From positions 496,001 through 560,000 of the forward strand of contig NZ_LMKN01000001.1 of assembly GCF_001421535.1 (NCBI RefSeq): 64,000 nt of DNA. The letters run 5' to 3'. The notes beneath the pieces are model-generated. The model was given only the letters and a program-made list of their open reading frames with translations. It did not search any database and was not told where the DNA came from. Below, piece after piece: positions 17,701-25,959 of this stretch (its first letter is position 1; each line of letters starts with the position of its first letter). The DNA is from Sphingomonas sp. Leaf20 (lineage in GTDB: Bacteria; Pseudomonadota; Alphaproteobacteria; Sphingomonadales; Sphingomonadaceae). Both the position numbers and the translations under genes were made by a program.

Positions 17701-18077
17701 GACATAACCCCATTATTACGAAGTGGAACCCGGCGCATATCCCCCGTGATGGCTCGAAGGCGCACAGGCCGGACGATAGCTCGACTCTCCGATGGATCAG
17801 CTTTCGACGCACTTCGCGCCGGCGCTACTGCGGTGCGACCCGACGCGGGCGAGGTCGGGCGTTGCTCGTGATTGCGGAATAACGGGCACCACGTTGGGGC
17901 CTGCACGCCCCCGCCACGCAGAACCCAGCGCACATTGCCGGCAGCCGAGATCTGTTGTCAGCAGCCATCCCGCACGCTGGGACGGAACGCGCCGATTGGA
18001 CGCAGACAGGCGGGCCTTCACCCAGCGGCAGATGCCCCACACGAATGCTGTCCGGACGGACTCGGTCATGCCGACCA

Positions 18078-18165
18078 CACGCCACCGTCACCACGCCACC
18101 GTCACCACGCCACCGTCACCACGTCACCGTCACCGTCACCGTCACCGTCACCGTCACCGTCACCG
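18078..18165. repeat. Microsatellite: three 14-bp units followed by seven TCACCG hexamers
   Basis: Three tandem copies of CACGCCACCGTCAC (18078-18119) run into seven exact copies of TCACCG (18124-18165), then a degenerate TCATCATCACC. It lies between the lasso precursor and B1, in non-coding DNA. Such arrays change copy number by slippage. Whether length matters for expression of the downstream lasso genes is unknown. Confidence 0.9.
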
Positions 18166-18182
18166 TCATCATCACCACGTCG

Positions 18183-18212
18183 AAAAAAGCGCGACCCGCA
18201 AGCCGCGCTTTT
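18183..18212 (-). terminator. Intrinsic terminator hairpin directly after the lasso precursor gene
   Basis: On the minus strand a perfect 9-bp stem AAAAGCGCG/CGCGCTTTT with a 10-nt loop ends in a run of six T. It begins 44 bases after the precursor stop. A hairpin between the precursor gene and the processing genes is a common way to make much more precursor than enzyme, with read-through supplying B1-C-B2-N. The same palindrome could work weakly on the plus strand, where no gene precedes it. Confidence 0.75.
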
Positions 18213-18256
18213 CGCCGTCAGTTTTGTCGGGCCGGCTTGCATCGGCTCGGCAGTGA

Positions 18257-18385
18257 TCAGGAACCAGTGTTGCGTCTAAAGTTAAACTGATCGGTGTGGT
18301 GCAAATTGCCGCTCTTCGCATCGGCCGCGTCCATGCGCGACAGCATCGGACGTTCCCAGACCAGGCGCTCGCTATTGGTGTTCAT
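18257..18385 (-). CDS. Lasso peptide precursor (A), 42 aa
   Basis: The ATG at 18385 has a strong AGGGAGG ribosome site six bases upstream. The leader is MNTNSERLVWERPMLSRM followed by DAADAK. W10-x-x-P13-x-L15 fits the aromatic-x-x-Pro-x-Leu motif read by B1 proteins, and spacing from W10 to the cut aligns with the paeninodin leader (Y...P.L....D). The predicted core is SGNLHHTDQFNFRRNTGS: with Ser1 as N terminus, Asp8 closes an 8-residue ring, and the C-terminal Ser is the expected kinase target. Cleavage one residue later (Gly first, Asp7) is possible. Ala rather than Thr occupies the -2 position, which is unusual. The gene lies between kinase and B1 on the same strand; no other Asp/Glu-bearing candidate was found in the interval. 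Confidence 0.85.
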   Translation of the reverse strand: MNTNSERLVWERPMLSRMDAADAKSGNLHHTDQFNFRRNTGS

Positions 18386-18484
18386 GACTGCCTCCCTGCC
18401 CCCGACCATCGGGTCGCTCACAAGGCATTGGCTAAGACAACCAAGTTCTAAAGTCCACCAATGGTTAATGTCTTGTAAACAAGT

Positions 18485-18545
18485 CTTGAGGACTGTGTTG
18501 CATCCTTACAGTCCATTGCGACACGGCATTATTTGCTTGAGGACT
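18485..18545 (-). promoter_or_regulatory. Two direct repeats in the upstream region of the lasso precursor
   Basis: AGTCCTCAAG (minus strand) occurs exactly at 18536-18545 and again at 18485-18494, 51 bp apart, close to five helical turns. Both lie 100-160 bp upstream of the precursor start in an A+T-richer stretch between the kinase stop and the precursor. The spacing and orientation fit binding sites for a dimeric activator such as the cluster's AraC-type protein. The promoter itself was not resolved. Confidence 0.4.
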
Positions 18546-18628
18546 TTTCTTCGATCATCCGATAGTTATCCGGAAATCGCTTGGACGCGTGGATGAGGCT
18601 TGCCTCTAGCAACGCCGGCCCCCTCCCC

Positions 18629-19561
18629 TCACAGGAAGCTCGAAGACCCCATGTGCCGCTCCGCAGCGAGTGCTTCCGCCTCGAAGTGCGAAAGCCCCCA
18701 TTTGCGGTTCACCGAATAGATCGGGATGTCGCGGGCGATCCGGACGGCACCCGAAAGATAGATCGCGCCCAGCCCCATCAGATCGCCGATACGCCGCCGG
18801 TAGATGTTCGCGGTGACGGCGTTGACCGCGTCGAGACCGGCGAGCCGGTGGATGCCGTGAACCCGCCCGTCGCTGTCGTCACGCAGGTGATACACCGCCC
18901 CGACCGGGAGATCGCCGGTCACGCGGTCATCGGCCAGCGGCATTTCATATTTGTCGACCTGCCAGGGGAGTTGCCGCAGCCCCGCGCGCTCGCGCCCTAG
19001 CAGCTCGAGCGATTCGCCCCACAATTTCAGCCGCGCAAGGCCCGGCGAGGCGGTGATTGCCCCCGTCGGCCCCTGCAGCATCACTGGACACACGTCATCG
19101 GTCAGCAGCCGGTGGCCACGCATTTCGAGAAACGCGGCAAGCGTCGATTTCCCCGCCCCCGGGTCGCCGCAGAACAGTATGGCGCGGCCGTTCATCTCGA
19201 CGGCATTGCAATGAAACGGAATATAGCCGCGCTGATACAGGATGATCCCGAAGACGCTGCCGAGCAGGAACAGCAGCAATTCGTCGTCGGCCACGCCGTG
19301 ATCGCGGTCGACGACGATGCGTCGGCCGCCCACGACCGAAAACCGCCCGACCTCCTCGATCGCGACCAGCACCACGTCACCCGATACGGCGATCGTCAGA
19401 TCGCCCATCGTCACGGCGCCATCGGGCAAGTGCACGCGCCCCAGATCCACCGTGACGTCGATGTGCTGGCCCGATACGCGCTGCGTCGGACCGATCGACG
19501 GCATCGGGATCACGCTGGCAAACGACAGGCCGAAGCCGCGGTAGTAATACCGCTCGGTCAT
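18629..19561 (-). CDS. HprK-like serine kinase of the lasso cluster (K)
   Basis: 310 residues. The C-terminal half of an HPr kinase is recognisable: PFHCNAVEMNGRAILFCGDPGAGKSTLAAFLEMRGHRLLTDDVCPV, with the Walker A GDPGAGKST at 132-140 and the acidic pair after LLT. The true HPr-kinase partner-binding regions are absent, as in stand-alone RiPP-associated homologues. In paeninodin-type pathways the equivalent enzyme phosphorylates the hydroxyl of the precursor's C-terminal Ser, and the precursor immediately downstream here ends in Ser. Its ATG overlaps the exporter stop by four bases (ATGA). The assignment as a lasso peptide kinase is by family plus context, not demonstrated. Confidence 0.88.
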   Translation of the reverse strand: MTERYYYRGFGLSFASVIPMPSIGPTQRVSGQHIDVTVDLGRVHLPDGAVTMGDLTIAVSGDVVLVAIEEVGRFSVVGGRRIVVDRDHGVADDELLLFLLGSVFGIILYQRGYIPFHCNAVEMNGRAILFCGDPGAGKSTLAAFLEMRGHRLLTDDVCPVMLQGPTGAITASPGLARLKLWGESLELLGRERAGLRQLPWQVDKYEMPLADDRVTGDLPVGAVYHLRDDSDGRVHGIHRLAGLDAVNAVTANIYRRRIGDLMGLGAIYLSGAVRIARDIPIYSVNRKWGLSHFEAEALAAERHMGSSSFL

Positions 19562-21384
19562 GCCGTATCTGCGCCGGCACGCTGACGGGACGCTCGATCC
19601 GGCGTGAAGCCGTCGTCCCCGAGATACGGCGCGACGATCGCGTAACTCCCGCTTGCGATCACGCGCCCGTGCGACAGGACGTGGACATGGTCGCAGTGCG
19701 CGAGTGTCTCCGATCGATGCGCGATCGAGACGATCGTGAGGGCGGGACGTGCGCTGCGCAGCCTGGCGAGCAGCGCCGTCTCGGCTGCGACATCGATCGC
19801 GTTGGTCGCCTCGTCGAGGATCAGCAGCGCCGGATCCCGCAACACGGCACGCGCGATCGCCAGCCGCTGCCGCTCGCCGCCGGACAGCAATGCCCCGCGC
19901 TCCCCGACCAGCGTATCCAGCCCCTGCGCGAGCCGTGCTACGAGAACGTCGGCGCCCGCGATAGCGAGCGCGGCGTGCATTGCCGCCTCATCCGCCCCCG
20001 TTCCCCAGGCGAGGTTCGCCCGGACGCTATCGTGGAGCAGGAACGGATCCTGCGAGACATAGGCGAGCCGGTCACGCCAGGCGGTCATCGCAACGAGATC
20101 GACGATCGTTCCGCCGACGGAGATGACGCCGCGCTCGGGCCGATACAGACCAACCAGCAGATCGGCGAATGTCGTCTTGCCCGCGCCCGATGCCCCCGCC
20201 ACGCCCGTCATCGCGCCGCGTTTCAGCATCAGCGAAAGCCCGTCGACGCCGCCAGACCAGCCCTGCGCCGATGCGCTGCCATGCCGATAGACCACGTCGT
20301 CGAACAGGATATCGCCATCGGGCACGTCGCCCCGCGCGACCACCGCCCGCGGCCTGCCGCCATCCGGACGCATGCGACCACCCAGATCCTTTTCCAGCGC
20401 GCGAAGGTTACGATATGCGGGCAGCGCGCGGACGAAGCTCACTGATTGCGATTGCAGCAGACCCAGCGGACCGCCCATCCTCGACAGGATCAGGAGCAAA
20501 ACGACAACGCTCGTCGGCGCAACCGCGAGCCAGGCGAACCCGACATAGGCGGTCACGCCGCCGACCAGTGCCGCCAACACCGTCAGCCGCATGCGCATCG
20601 CGTTCTGGTCGTCGACGAATGCCAGCTCGCGCGCGTTCGACTGATCGAGCGCCCTGGTGAAGTCGGCGACGAACGCATGCTGGAGATTCTGGCTCGCGGA
20701 CAGCTTGAGCGATCCGAGGAACTGCCCGGTGTTGTCGAGCAGGCGAAGGTGCAGACCCGTCACCGCATCCCCCATCGCGCGTGCGGCATGGAGCAACTTG
20801 CGGGTCATCGCCCCCGCCAGCGTGAACAACAGCAGCGCGACGATCGTCAATCCCGGGCTGAGCCACATCGCGAGCGCGACCTGCACGACGAGCATCGCGC
20901 ATGCGACGAGCGATTGCAGCAGTCCCAATGCGGCCTCCCCGACGCGCGCGACGTCGCTGCCAAGCGCCTGCACGACGCGCGCATGACGCAACCGCGCGAC
21001 GCGCTCCCACCGCGCATCCGCCAGCCGCGTCACGAGCCGCTGCTGTATCCGGGCGAGGTAATCGAGCTCGAGCTGAGCAAGCAGGACCTGCCGCCGGGCA
21101 AGCAGTGCGGTCCGGACGATCATCAGCACGCCGAACAGCATCATGATGACGGCGAGCCGGTCGCTGCGCCCGGACAGCCCGACGCGGTCGAAAAGCCAGG
21201 TGGCAAGCTGCGCGATCCGATCCCCATCGGGGCCGGTGACCGCCGCGAACAGCGGTACGAGCAGCATGATCCCCAGCCCTTCGACCAGCGCCCCCATGCC
21301 GACGATGATCGTGGCGAGCATCACGCGGCGAGGCGCGAACCCGAAAAAGTCCGCAGCAAAGGATCGCGCATCGCCCGCTATCAT
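19558..21384 (-). CDS. Lasso peptide ABC exporter (D), fused permease-ATPase
   Basis: 608 residues. An ABC-type-I membrane domain with about six helices (first ones VMLATIIVGMGALVEGLGIMLLVPLFAAV and LAVIMMLFGVLMIVRTALL) is followed by an ATPase domain. That domain has Walker A (GASGAGKTT), a Q-loop (YVSQDPFLLHD), the signature LSGGERQR, Walker B (ALLILDEAT) and the switch His (SIAHR). No peptidase C39 domain precedes it, so leader removal relies on B2. In lasso clusters the D protein exports the mature peptide and gives self-immunity. It overlaps the methyltransferase stop upstream and the kinase start downstream by four bases each, so M-D-K are translationally coupled. Confidence 0.92.
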   Translation of the reverse strand: MIAGDARSFAADFFGFAPRRVMLATIIVGMGALVEGLGIMLLVPLFAAVTGPDGDRIAQLATWLFDRVGLSGRSDRLAVIMMLFGVLMIVRTALLARRQVLLAQLELDYLARIQQRLVTRLADARWERVARLRHARVVQALGSDVARVGEAALGLLQSLVACAMLVVQVALAMWLSPGLTIVALLLFTLAGAMTRKLLHAARAMGDAVTGLHLRLLDNTGQFLGSLKLSASQNLQHAFVADFTRALDQSNARELAFVDDQNAMRMRLTVLAALVGGVTAYVGFAWLAVAPTSVVVLLLILSRMGGPLGLLQSQSVSFVRALPAYRNLRALEKDLGGRMRPDGGRPRAVVARGDVPDGDILFDDVVYRHGSASAQGWSGGVDGLSLMLKRGAMTGVAGASGAGKTTFADLLVGLYRPERGVISVGGTIVDLVAMTAWRDRLAYVSQDPFLLHDSVRANLAWGTGADEAAMHAALAIAGADVLVARLAQGLDTLVGERGALLSGGERQRLAIARAVLRDPALLILDEATNAIDVAAETALLARLRSARPALTIVSIAHRSETLAHCDHVHVLSHGRVIASGSYAIVAPYLGDDGFTPDRASRQRAGADTA

Positions 21385-22154
21385 CCGACGACGGGATCGT
21401 CAGGACGGGATGCGATGTCGGGATCGTACCGTCTTCGAAAAAGACACGGCTCGGTCGCCACGTGCCGGAGTCTGAGACCCGAGCGGTCGTAATGCGGGGT
21501 GATCGACTCGTCCCACATGATCGCGTCGAAGCCATCGGCGATCGCGGTGTCGGCGAAGCGGAAATTGGCGTGGCGGATCGCGAAATATCCCCCCGGCCTT
21601 ACCCGCACGGCAAGCTGCGAGACGGCGGTTTCGAACCGGTCGAACGACAGGCCGGCGCCTATCCGCGCGGGTCCATCGGCCAGGTCGCCGTGACGGAAAA
21701 CCGCCATCGCGAGAACCGCATCATAGCTGTCCGGCAACTCGCCCGCGGCCGACGCGGCCACGACGAAGCGCGTCGTCTTTTGCTGGCGGGCCGGCACCTC
21801 GCGCCGCGCCACCGCGATACGCGGCGCGCTGATGTCGATCCCCGTGATCGTGGCGGTCGGAAAATACGTACGCAGCGTGAACACCTCCTCGCCCGTCGAG
21901 CATCCGAAGGACAACAGCCGGAGCGGGACGTCGCCGTGCGTGGCGGGATGCGGCTGCAACGCCTCGCGCAGCCGGCCGAAGATCGCCGGATAGCGATCGA
22001 CCCCGGTCGTGCCGAACGGCTGGAAGAGCCCGGCGGGTCGTCGCAGGCGCAACAGCGCAGCCGCGCGCCGGTCGCCCGGCCGCGTCAGATCACGCAGCGC
22101 GAGCGCCATCCGGTATCCCGGAACGCGTTCAGCGACGTTGCGCCATTGCCCCAT
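21381..22154 (-). CDS. SAM-dependent methyltransferase of the lasso cluster (CheR-like fold)
   Basis: 257 residues from the ATG at 22154, preceded by GGAAGGGCAAGG; an earlier ATG at 22205 lacks a site. SAM-binding motif I reads LRLLSFGCSTGEEVFTLRTYFP, typical of CheR-like class I enzymes. ITGIDISAPRIAVARRE (motif II region) and YDAVLAMAVFRHGDL (motif III/IV) follow, and then VRPGGYFAIRHANF. Its stop is inside the exporter start codon (ATGA), which places it in the lasso operon. Lasso-associated methyltransferases known so far esterify C-terminal or ring carboxylates, but they belong to other families, so the target here (peptide or unrelated) is open. Confidence 0.8.
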   Translation of the reverse strand: MGQWRNVAERVPGYRMALALRDLTRPGDRRAAALLRLRRPAGLFQPFGTTGVDRYPAIFGRLREALQPHPATHGDVPLRLLSFGCSTGEEVFTLRTYFPTATITGIDISAPRIAVARREVPARQQKTTRFVVAASAAGELPDSYDAVLAMAVFRHGDLADGPARIGAGLSFDRFETAVSQLAVRVRPGGYFAIRHANFRFADTAIADGFDAIMWDESITPHYDRSGLRLRHVATEPCLFRRRYDPDIASRPDDPVVG

Positions 22155-22262
22155 GCCTTGCCCTTCCCCTTTGCAAACCGTGCGCCGCCCTCGCCAGGGC
22201 AGCATCGATCGTTCCTGACGACGACGCGGGTTTCGCCCGCCGCCTGTGCAAACGTCCGGCGG

Positions 22263-23249
22263 TCAGCCCGGCAGTTCGTCCTGGAACCCCGGGCTTCCGC
22301 GACCCGGCCGGATCACCACTGGCGACGGCGCGACGTGCAGCGCCTGCGTCGGCGTCCCGATGACCGCGGCGCGTGCCCGCAGGCTCGCCTTGAGAAACAC
22401 CGTTTCCGACGCTAGGAACCGCCGCGGCGTCGTTCCGAGGAAGGTCGAGGCGTCGCGAAGGAAATGCGAGGCGTCGAAGTAACTGCTGTCGATCGCCGAA
22501 TAGTCGATCCGGCCATCGGGCTGGATCAGCTTGATGAACGATCGCAGAAACCGCGCCCGGCGGAGCAACATCTTTGGCAGCATGCCGAAATGCCGCGTCG
22601 CAAGCCGCCGCAAGGCATGCGTCTCGATCCCGAGCCGTTCGGCGACGTCGTGCATTTCGATGACGCCGTCGGTGACCGCCAATGTCGTGAACGCACGGAT
22701 CAGGTCCTCGTGCGGATGCCGGCGCAGGAACAGCGGTTCGAAGATCGAATCGAGCAACGGCTTGATCATCGCATCGTCGGACAAGGCGTCCAGACCCTCG
22801 GTCAGCCGACGCGCGACGACGCCGCCGACCACGGTGTCCAGCGGCACGATCTTGTTGCGGAAATCCCCCGCGAGCCGCGACGTGAGCCGCGACCAGCCCA
22901 GCGCGCTGACGCCGATGCCGACCGCGATGCCGCCATGCGTCACCGTCTGGAACGCACGGCTCGTCGGTCCATACAGGCTGACGCGGTCCAGCGGGCCGAA
23001 CCGGTGGTTGCCGATCGCGACCGAGACCGGCCCGGCGTCCACGAGCACCGAAATCATCGCCGGCGCGGGCAGGTACCAGTTGACCATCGGCGCCCGGCTT
23101 TCGGCCGCGTAGATCGCATAGCCCGTCAGATAGTCGGACAGCGAGGCATGCGGCGGATCGTACCGCATCCGCATGCCGGGCGGCATGGCGAAGGCGCTTG
23201 CCGGCACCCCAGCGACACATGTTCCGCCAACGACTTGATCAATGTTCAT
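22263..23249 (-). CDS. AraC family transcriptional regulator at the head of the lasso cluster
   Basis: 328 residues from an ATG with GGGG about six bases upstream. The last third holds two helix-turn-helix units: VIEMHDVAERLGIETHALRRLATRHFGMLPKMLLRRARFLRS, then the conserved second half RIDYSAIDSSYFDASHFLRDASTFLGTTPRRFL (the A-x-x-x-G-Y/S-F-x-x-x-S-H-F-x-R-x-F pattern). The N-terminal part resembles a cupin-like sensing domain (DUF6597-type) with no motif that names a ligand. It lies 108 bp upstream of the methyltransferase on the same strand, so it is probably the cluster-specific regulator. The 10-bp direct repeats upstream of the precursor are candidate targets. Confidence 0.87.
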   Translation of the reverse strand: MNIDQVVGGTCVAGVPASAFAMPPGMRMRYDPPHASLSDYLTGYAIYAAESRAPMVNWYLPAPAMISVLVDAGPVSVAIGNHRFGPLDRVSLYGPTSRAFQTVTHGGIAVGIGVSALGWSRLTSRLAGDFRNKIVPLDTVVGGVVARRLTEGLDALSDDAMIKPLLDSIFEPLFLRRHPHEDLIRAFTTLAVTDGVIEMHDVAERLGIETHALRRLATRHFGMLPKMLLRRARFLRSFIKLIQPDGRIDYSAIDSSYFDASHFLRDASTFLGTTPRRFLASETVFLKASLRARAAVIGTPTQALHVAPSPVVIRPGRGSPGFQDELPG

Positions 23250-23849
23250 TTGCCACCCCTGCCCCGACGACCCCCGACGCTCGCATTGCCCGAAACCCCC
23301 TCGGCAACGCGAACCACCACCCCGGACTTAGCGCCACCATGGTTTACACCAAATTATTTAACAAATACCTTGCGAATATTACAACACGAACAGACTATTC
23401 ACTAAGATATTCTTACCAATACCAAGAATAGAGTTAATGTTAAAGATCATCCGTGAAATTCCTCAGCTATAGTGCCGCATCATGCTTCGTCCCTCATAAA
23501 CATTGTATTATAAAGAGCTTGCCCCGAACAGCCGTCATCATCGGACGCCGGACACGATGTGCGGGACCGCCTTTCACGCCGACCGGAACGCACTCATGGT
23601 AAACGCGCCACTGGCGAGGCGTAACGCGATATGCCGCGTCATCGGTACGCAGGCTGCCCGGAGGTTTCCCACGCACGACGGACGCATCACGACAGCGAAT
23701 GGTGGTGAGTGACCGCTGCGTCGCCTATTCCTGCCCCCCTGCCTCGGTGGTCCGCCACGCAACGCGGCGATCTTGGAGCTGGGGCGTTCAGCACCGACAC
23801 GGACCTCTGCCGTTCCCTACCTTCTCTTATTCAGCAACGGAGCATCGTC
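23250..23849. promoter_or_regulatory. 600-bp intergenic region with AT-rich core between regulator and GST gene
   Basis: Divergent promoters are expected here. The segment about 23335-23480 is strikingly A+T-rich and includes a perfect 7-bp inverted repeat TATTCTT/AAGAATA (23408-23414 and 23424-23430, 9-nt spacer) some 160-180 bp upstream of the regulator gene. The part from 23490 to 23840 has normal G+C content and only unconvincing short frames. No gene is called. Confidence 0.45.
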
Positions 23850-24722
23850 ATGACCGACGCCTCATCCTACACTCCCCCGGCAATCTGGACGTGGAACCGC
23901 GAGAATGGCGGCCGGTTCGCCGCAATCAACCGTCCCATTGCGGGCGCGACGCATGACAAGGCGCTTCCCGTCGGACGCCACCCGCTCCAGCTCTATTCGC
24001 TCGGCACACCCAATGGCGTGAAGGTGACGATCATGCTCGAGGAGCTGCTCGCGCTCGGCCATGCCGGGGCAGAATATGATGCCTGGCTGATCCGGATCAA
24101 CGAGGGCGACCAGTTCGGCAGCGACTTCGTCGACATCAATCCCAATTCGAAGATCCCTGCGCTGATGGATCGCAGCGATGCGACGCCGATTCCGATCTTC
24201 GAGTCCGGCGCGATCCTGATGCATCTTGCTGAAAAATTTGGCGCATTCCTGCCGACCGAGCCCGCGGCACGCGCGACCTGTCTCTCGTGGCTGTTCTGGC
24301 AAGTCGGCAGCGGGCCGTTCATCGGCGGCGGCTTCGGGCATTTCTACGCCTATGCACCCGTCAAGATCGAATATGCGATCGACCGGTTCGCGATGGAGGC
24401 CAAGCGCCAGCTCGACGTCCTGAACCGCCGCCTCGCCGACAACGACTATCTCGCCGGCGATGCGTACACGATCGCCGACATGGCGGCCTGGCCGTGGTAC
24501 GGTGTCCTCGCGCAGGGCGAACTCTACGACGCCGGCGAGTTCCTTCAGGTCCAGGACTATCCCAACGTTCAGCGCTGGGCGACAGCGATCGCCGCACGAC
24601 CTGCGGTACGCCGCGGCCGGATGGTCAACCGCGTCATGGGTGATCCGGCCAGTCAGTTGCACGAACGGCACGATGCCGCCGACTTCGACACCCGCACGAT
24701 GGACAAGTCGTCCGACACGTGA
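23850..24722 (+). CDS. yghU: Glutathione S-transferase family protein, YghU-like disulfide-bond oxidoreductase
   Basis: 290 residues from the ATG at 23850 with GGAG eight bases upstream. The N-terminal extension (YTPPAIWTWNRENGGRFAAINRPIAGATHDKALPVGRHPLQLYSLGTPNGVKVTIMLEEL) is diagnostic for the YghU/YfcG group, which carries the P-x-W-x-W...G..N-RP-AG motif before the thioredoxin-like domain. NPNSKIPALMD (cis-Pro) and ESGAILMHLAEKFG (glutathione-binding E-S) follow, then an all-helical C-terminal domain with ADMAAWPW. The family binds two glutathiones and reduces disulfides and organic peroxides in the cytoplasm. It stands alone on the plus strand after a long intergenic region. Confidence 0.93.
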   Translation: MTDASSYTPPAIWTWNRENGGRFAAINRPIAGATHDKALPVGRHPLQLYSLGTPNGVKVTIMLEELLALGHAGAEYDAWLIRINEGDQFGSDFVDINPNSKIPALMDRSDATPIPIFESGAILMHLAEKFGAFLPTEPAARATCLSWLFWQVGSGPFIGGGFGHFYAYAPVKIEYAIDRFAMEAKRQLDVLNRRLADNDYLAGDAYTIADMAAWPWYGVLAQGELYDAGEFLQVQDYPNVQRWATAIAARPAVRRGRMVNRVMGDPASQLHERHDAADFDTRTMDKSSDT

Positions 24723-24907
24723 ATTTAAGCGCACCGAAATACTGCTGGGGATTAGTATAATTCGATAATTTGCCCTGTCTTATCATTTAGTTGCAACTTT
24801 ATCTCCCTGATCCCGTTTCTGGGTCGTCGAGCACGTGAGAGCGCCCAGCGAAGGCGACCCACGCGCTGACCATGTGCCGACGTGCCTGGTTCAGGGAGAT
24901 GAAGCCA

Positions 24908-25906
24908 ATGACCGAATCAAACCATCTGATCGATGCCCTCGATGCCCGTGTCGAACGGCGCAACGATCGGCGGGAGTTCTTCAAGAGCGTCGTCGGTGCT
25001 GCTGCGATGACCGCCGCCGGTGCGACCGCAATGACGCTGTCGACCGCCGCCGCCGCCCAGTCGGTCACCGACGCCGATGTCCTGAACTTCGCGCTCAACC
25101 TCGAATATCTCGAGGCGCAGTTCTACTCCTACGCAGCCTATGGCACGGGGCTCGACAATTCGCTGCTGACCGGCACCGGCACGCAGGGTGCGGTTCGCGG
25201 TGGCACGCAAGTCAATTTCAACTTCGATCCGCGCGTCGCTGAATATGCGCGCGAGATCGCGCAGGATGAAATCGCGCATGTCCGCTTCCTGCGCACGGCG
25301 CTTGGCAGCGCGGCCGTCGCCCAGCCGGCGATCGACGTCAGCGTTTCGCCGACCAGTGCCTTCTCGGTTGCCGCACAGGCAGCCGGTCTCGTCCCTGCCG
25401 GCACGGCGTTTAACCCCTATTCTTCGCCTGAGAACTTCCTGCTCGGCGCCTTCATCTTCGAGGATGTCGGCGTTACCGCCTACAAGGGCGCAGCGCCGTT
25501 GCTGACCAGCAAGACCTACCTCGAAGCCGCAGCCGGTATCCTCGCGGTCGAGGCCTATCATTCGGCGATTGTCCGCACGACGCTGTATGCGAAGGGCATT
25601 GCTGTTCCCGCGTTGCGTACCTCGGCGGATGCCATCTCCAATGCCCGTGACCGGCTCGACGGCGCGACACTCGATCTCGATCAGGGCATCTCGCCTCTGA
25701 GCCAGACGCCCACCAACCTGTCCACGACACAGGCTGCGGTGCAGGCGTCGAACATCGTGCCGCTCGACGCGAATGGCGTCGCCTATAGCCGGTCGACGAG
25801 CCAGGTGCTCAACATCGTCTATCTCAACGGCAGCGCGGCATCGGCCGGCGGCTTCTTCCCCGCGGGCCTTAACGGAACGATCCGGACCAGCACCACGTCG
25901 TCCTGA
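24908..25906 (+). CDS. Exported ferritin-like domain protein (paralogue 1)
   Basis: 332 residues from ATG 24908 with AGGGAG nine bases upstream. The N terminus has a twin-arginine-like signal ([23 protein letters not shown], then an Ala-rich stretch ending ...STAAAAQS). The mature part is the PF13668 ferritin-like domain: [43 protein letters not shown] and later [12 protein letters not shown] and [13 protein letters not shown]. These give the E...E..H pairs of a diiron four-helix bundle. Members are secreted, of unknown function, sometimes linked to desiccation and stress. It is followed 53 bp later by a paralogue, and the two are probably co-transcribed. A role in iron or oxidative-stress handling outside the cytoplasm is an inference. 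Confidence 0.85.
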   Translation: MTESNHLIDALDARVERRNDRREFFKSVVGAAAMTAAGATAMTLSTAAAAQSVTDADVLNFALNLEYLEAQFYSYAAYGTGLDNSLLTGTGTQGAVRGGTQVNFNFDPRVAEYAREIAQDEIAHVRFLRTALGSAAVAQPAIDVSVSPTSAFSVAAQAAGLVPAGTAFNPYSSPENFLLGAFIFEDVGVTAYKGAAPLLTSKTYLEAAAGILAVEAYHSAIVRTTLYAKGIAVPALRTSADAISNARDRLDGATLDLDQGISPLSQTPTNLSTTQAAVQASNIVPLDANGVAYSRSTSQVLNIVYLNGSAASAGGFFPAGLNGTIRTSTTSS

Positions 25907-25959
25907 TCCGACACGCATCCGCCAAAAGCCACGCTTACGACTTTCAAGGGGATAGACCC

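Noticed and set aside
18078..18180. Repeat array considered as a CRISPR
   Set aside because: Units are 14 and 6 bp in direct contact, with no spacers and no cas genes; it is a microsatellite.
18294..18596. Plus-strand ORF of 100 codons considered as an alternative small gene of the lasso locus
   Set aside because: It is antisense to the precursor and its upstream region, has no leader or core features and no ribosome site.
23503..23712. Short ORFs in the AraC-GST intergenic region
   Set aside because: No ribosome site, no hydrophobic or domain pattern, and overlapping frames on both strands of similar length, as expected by chance.
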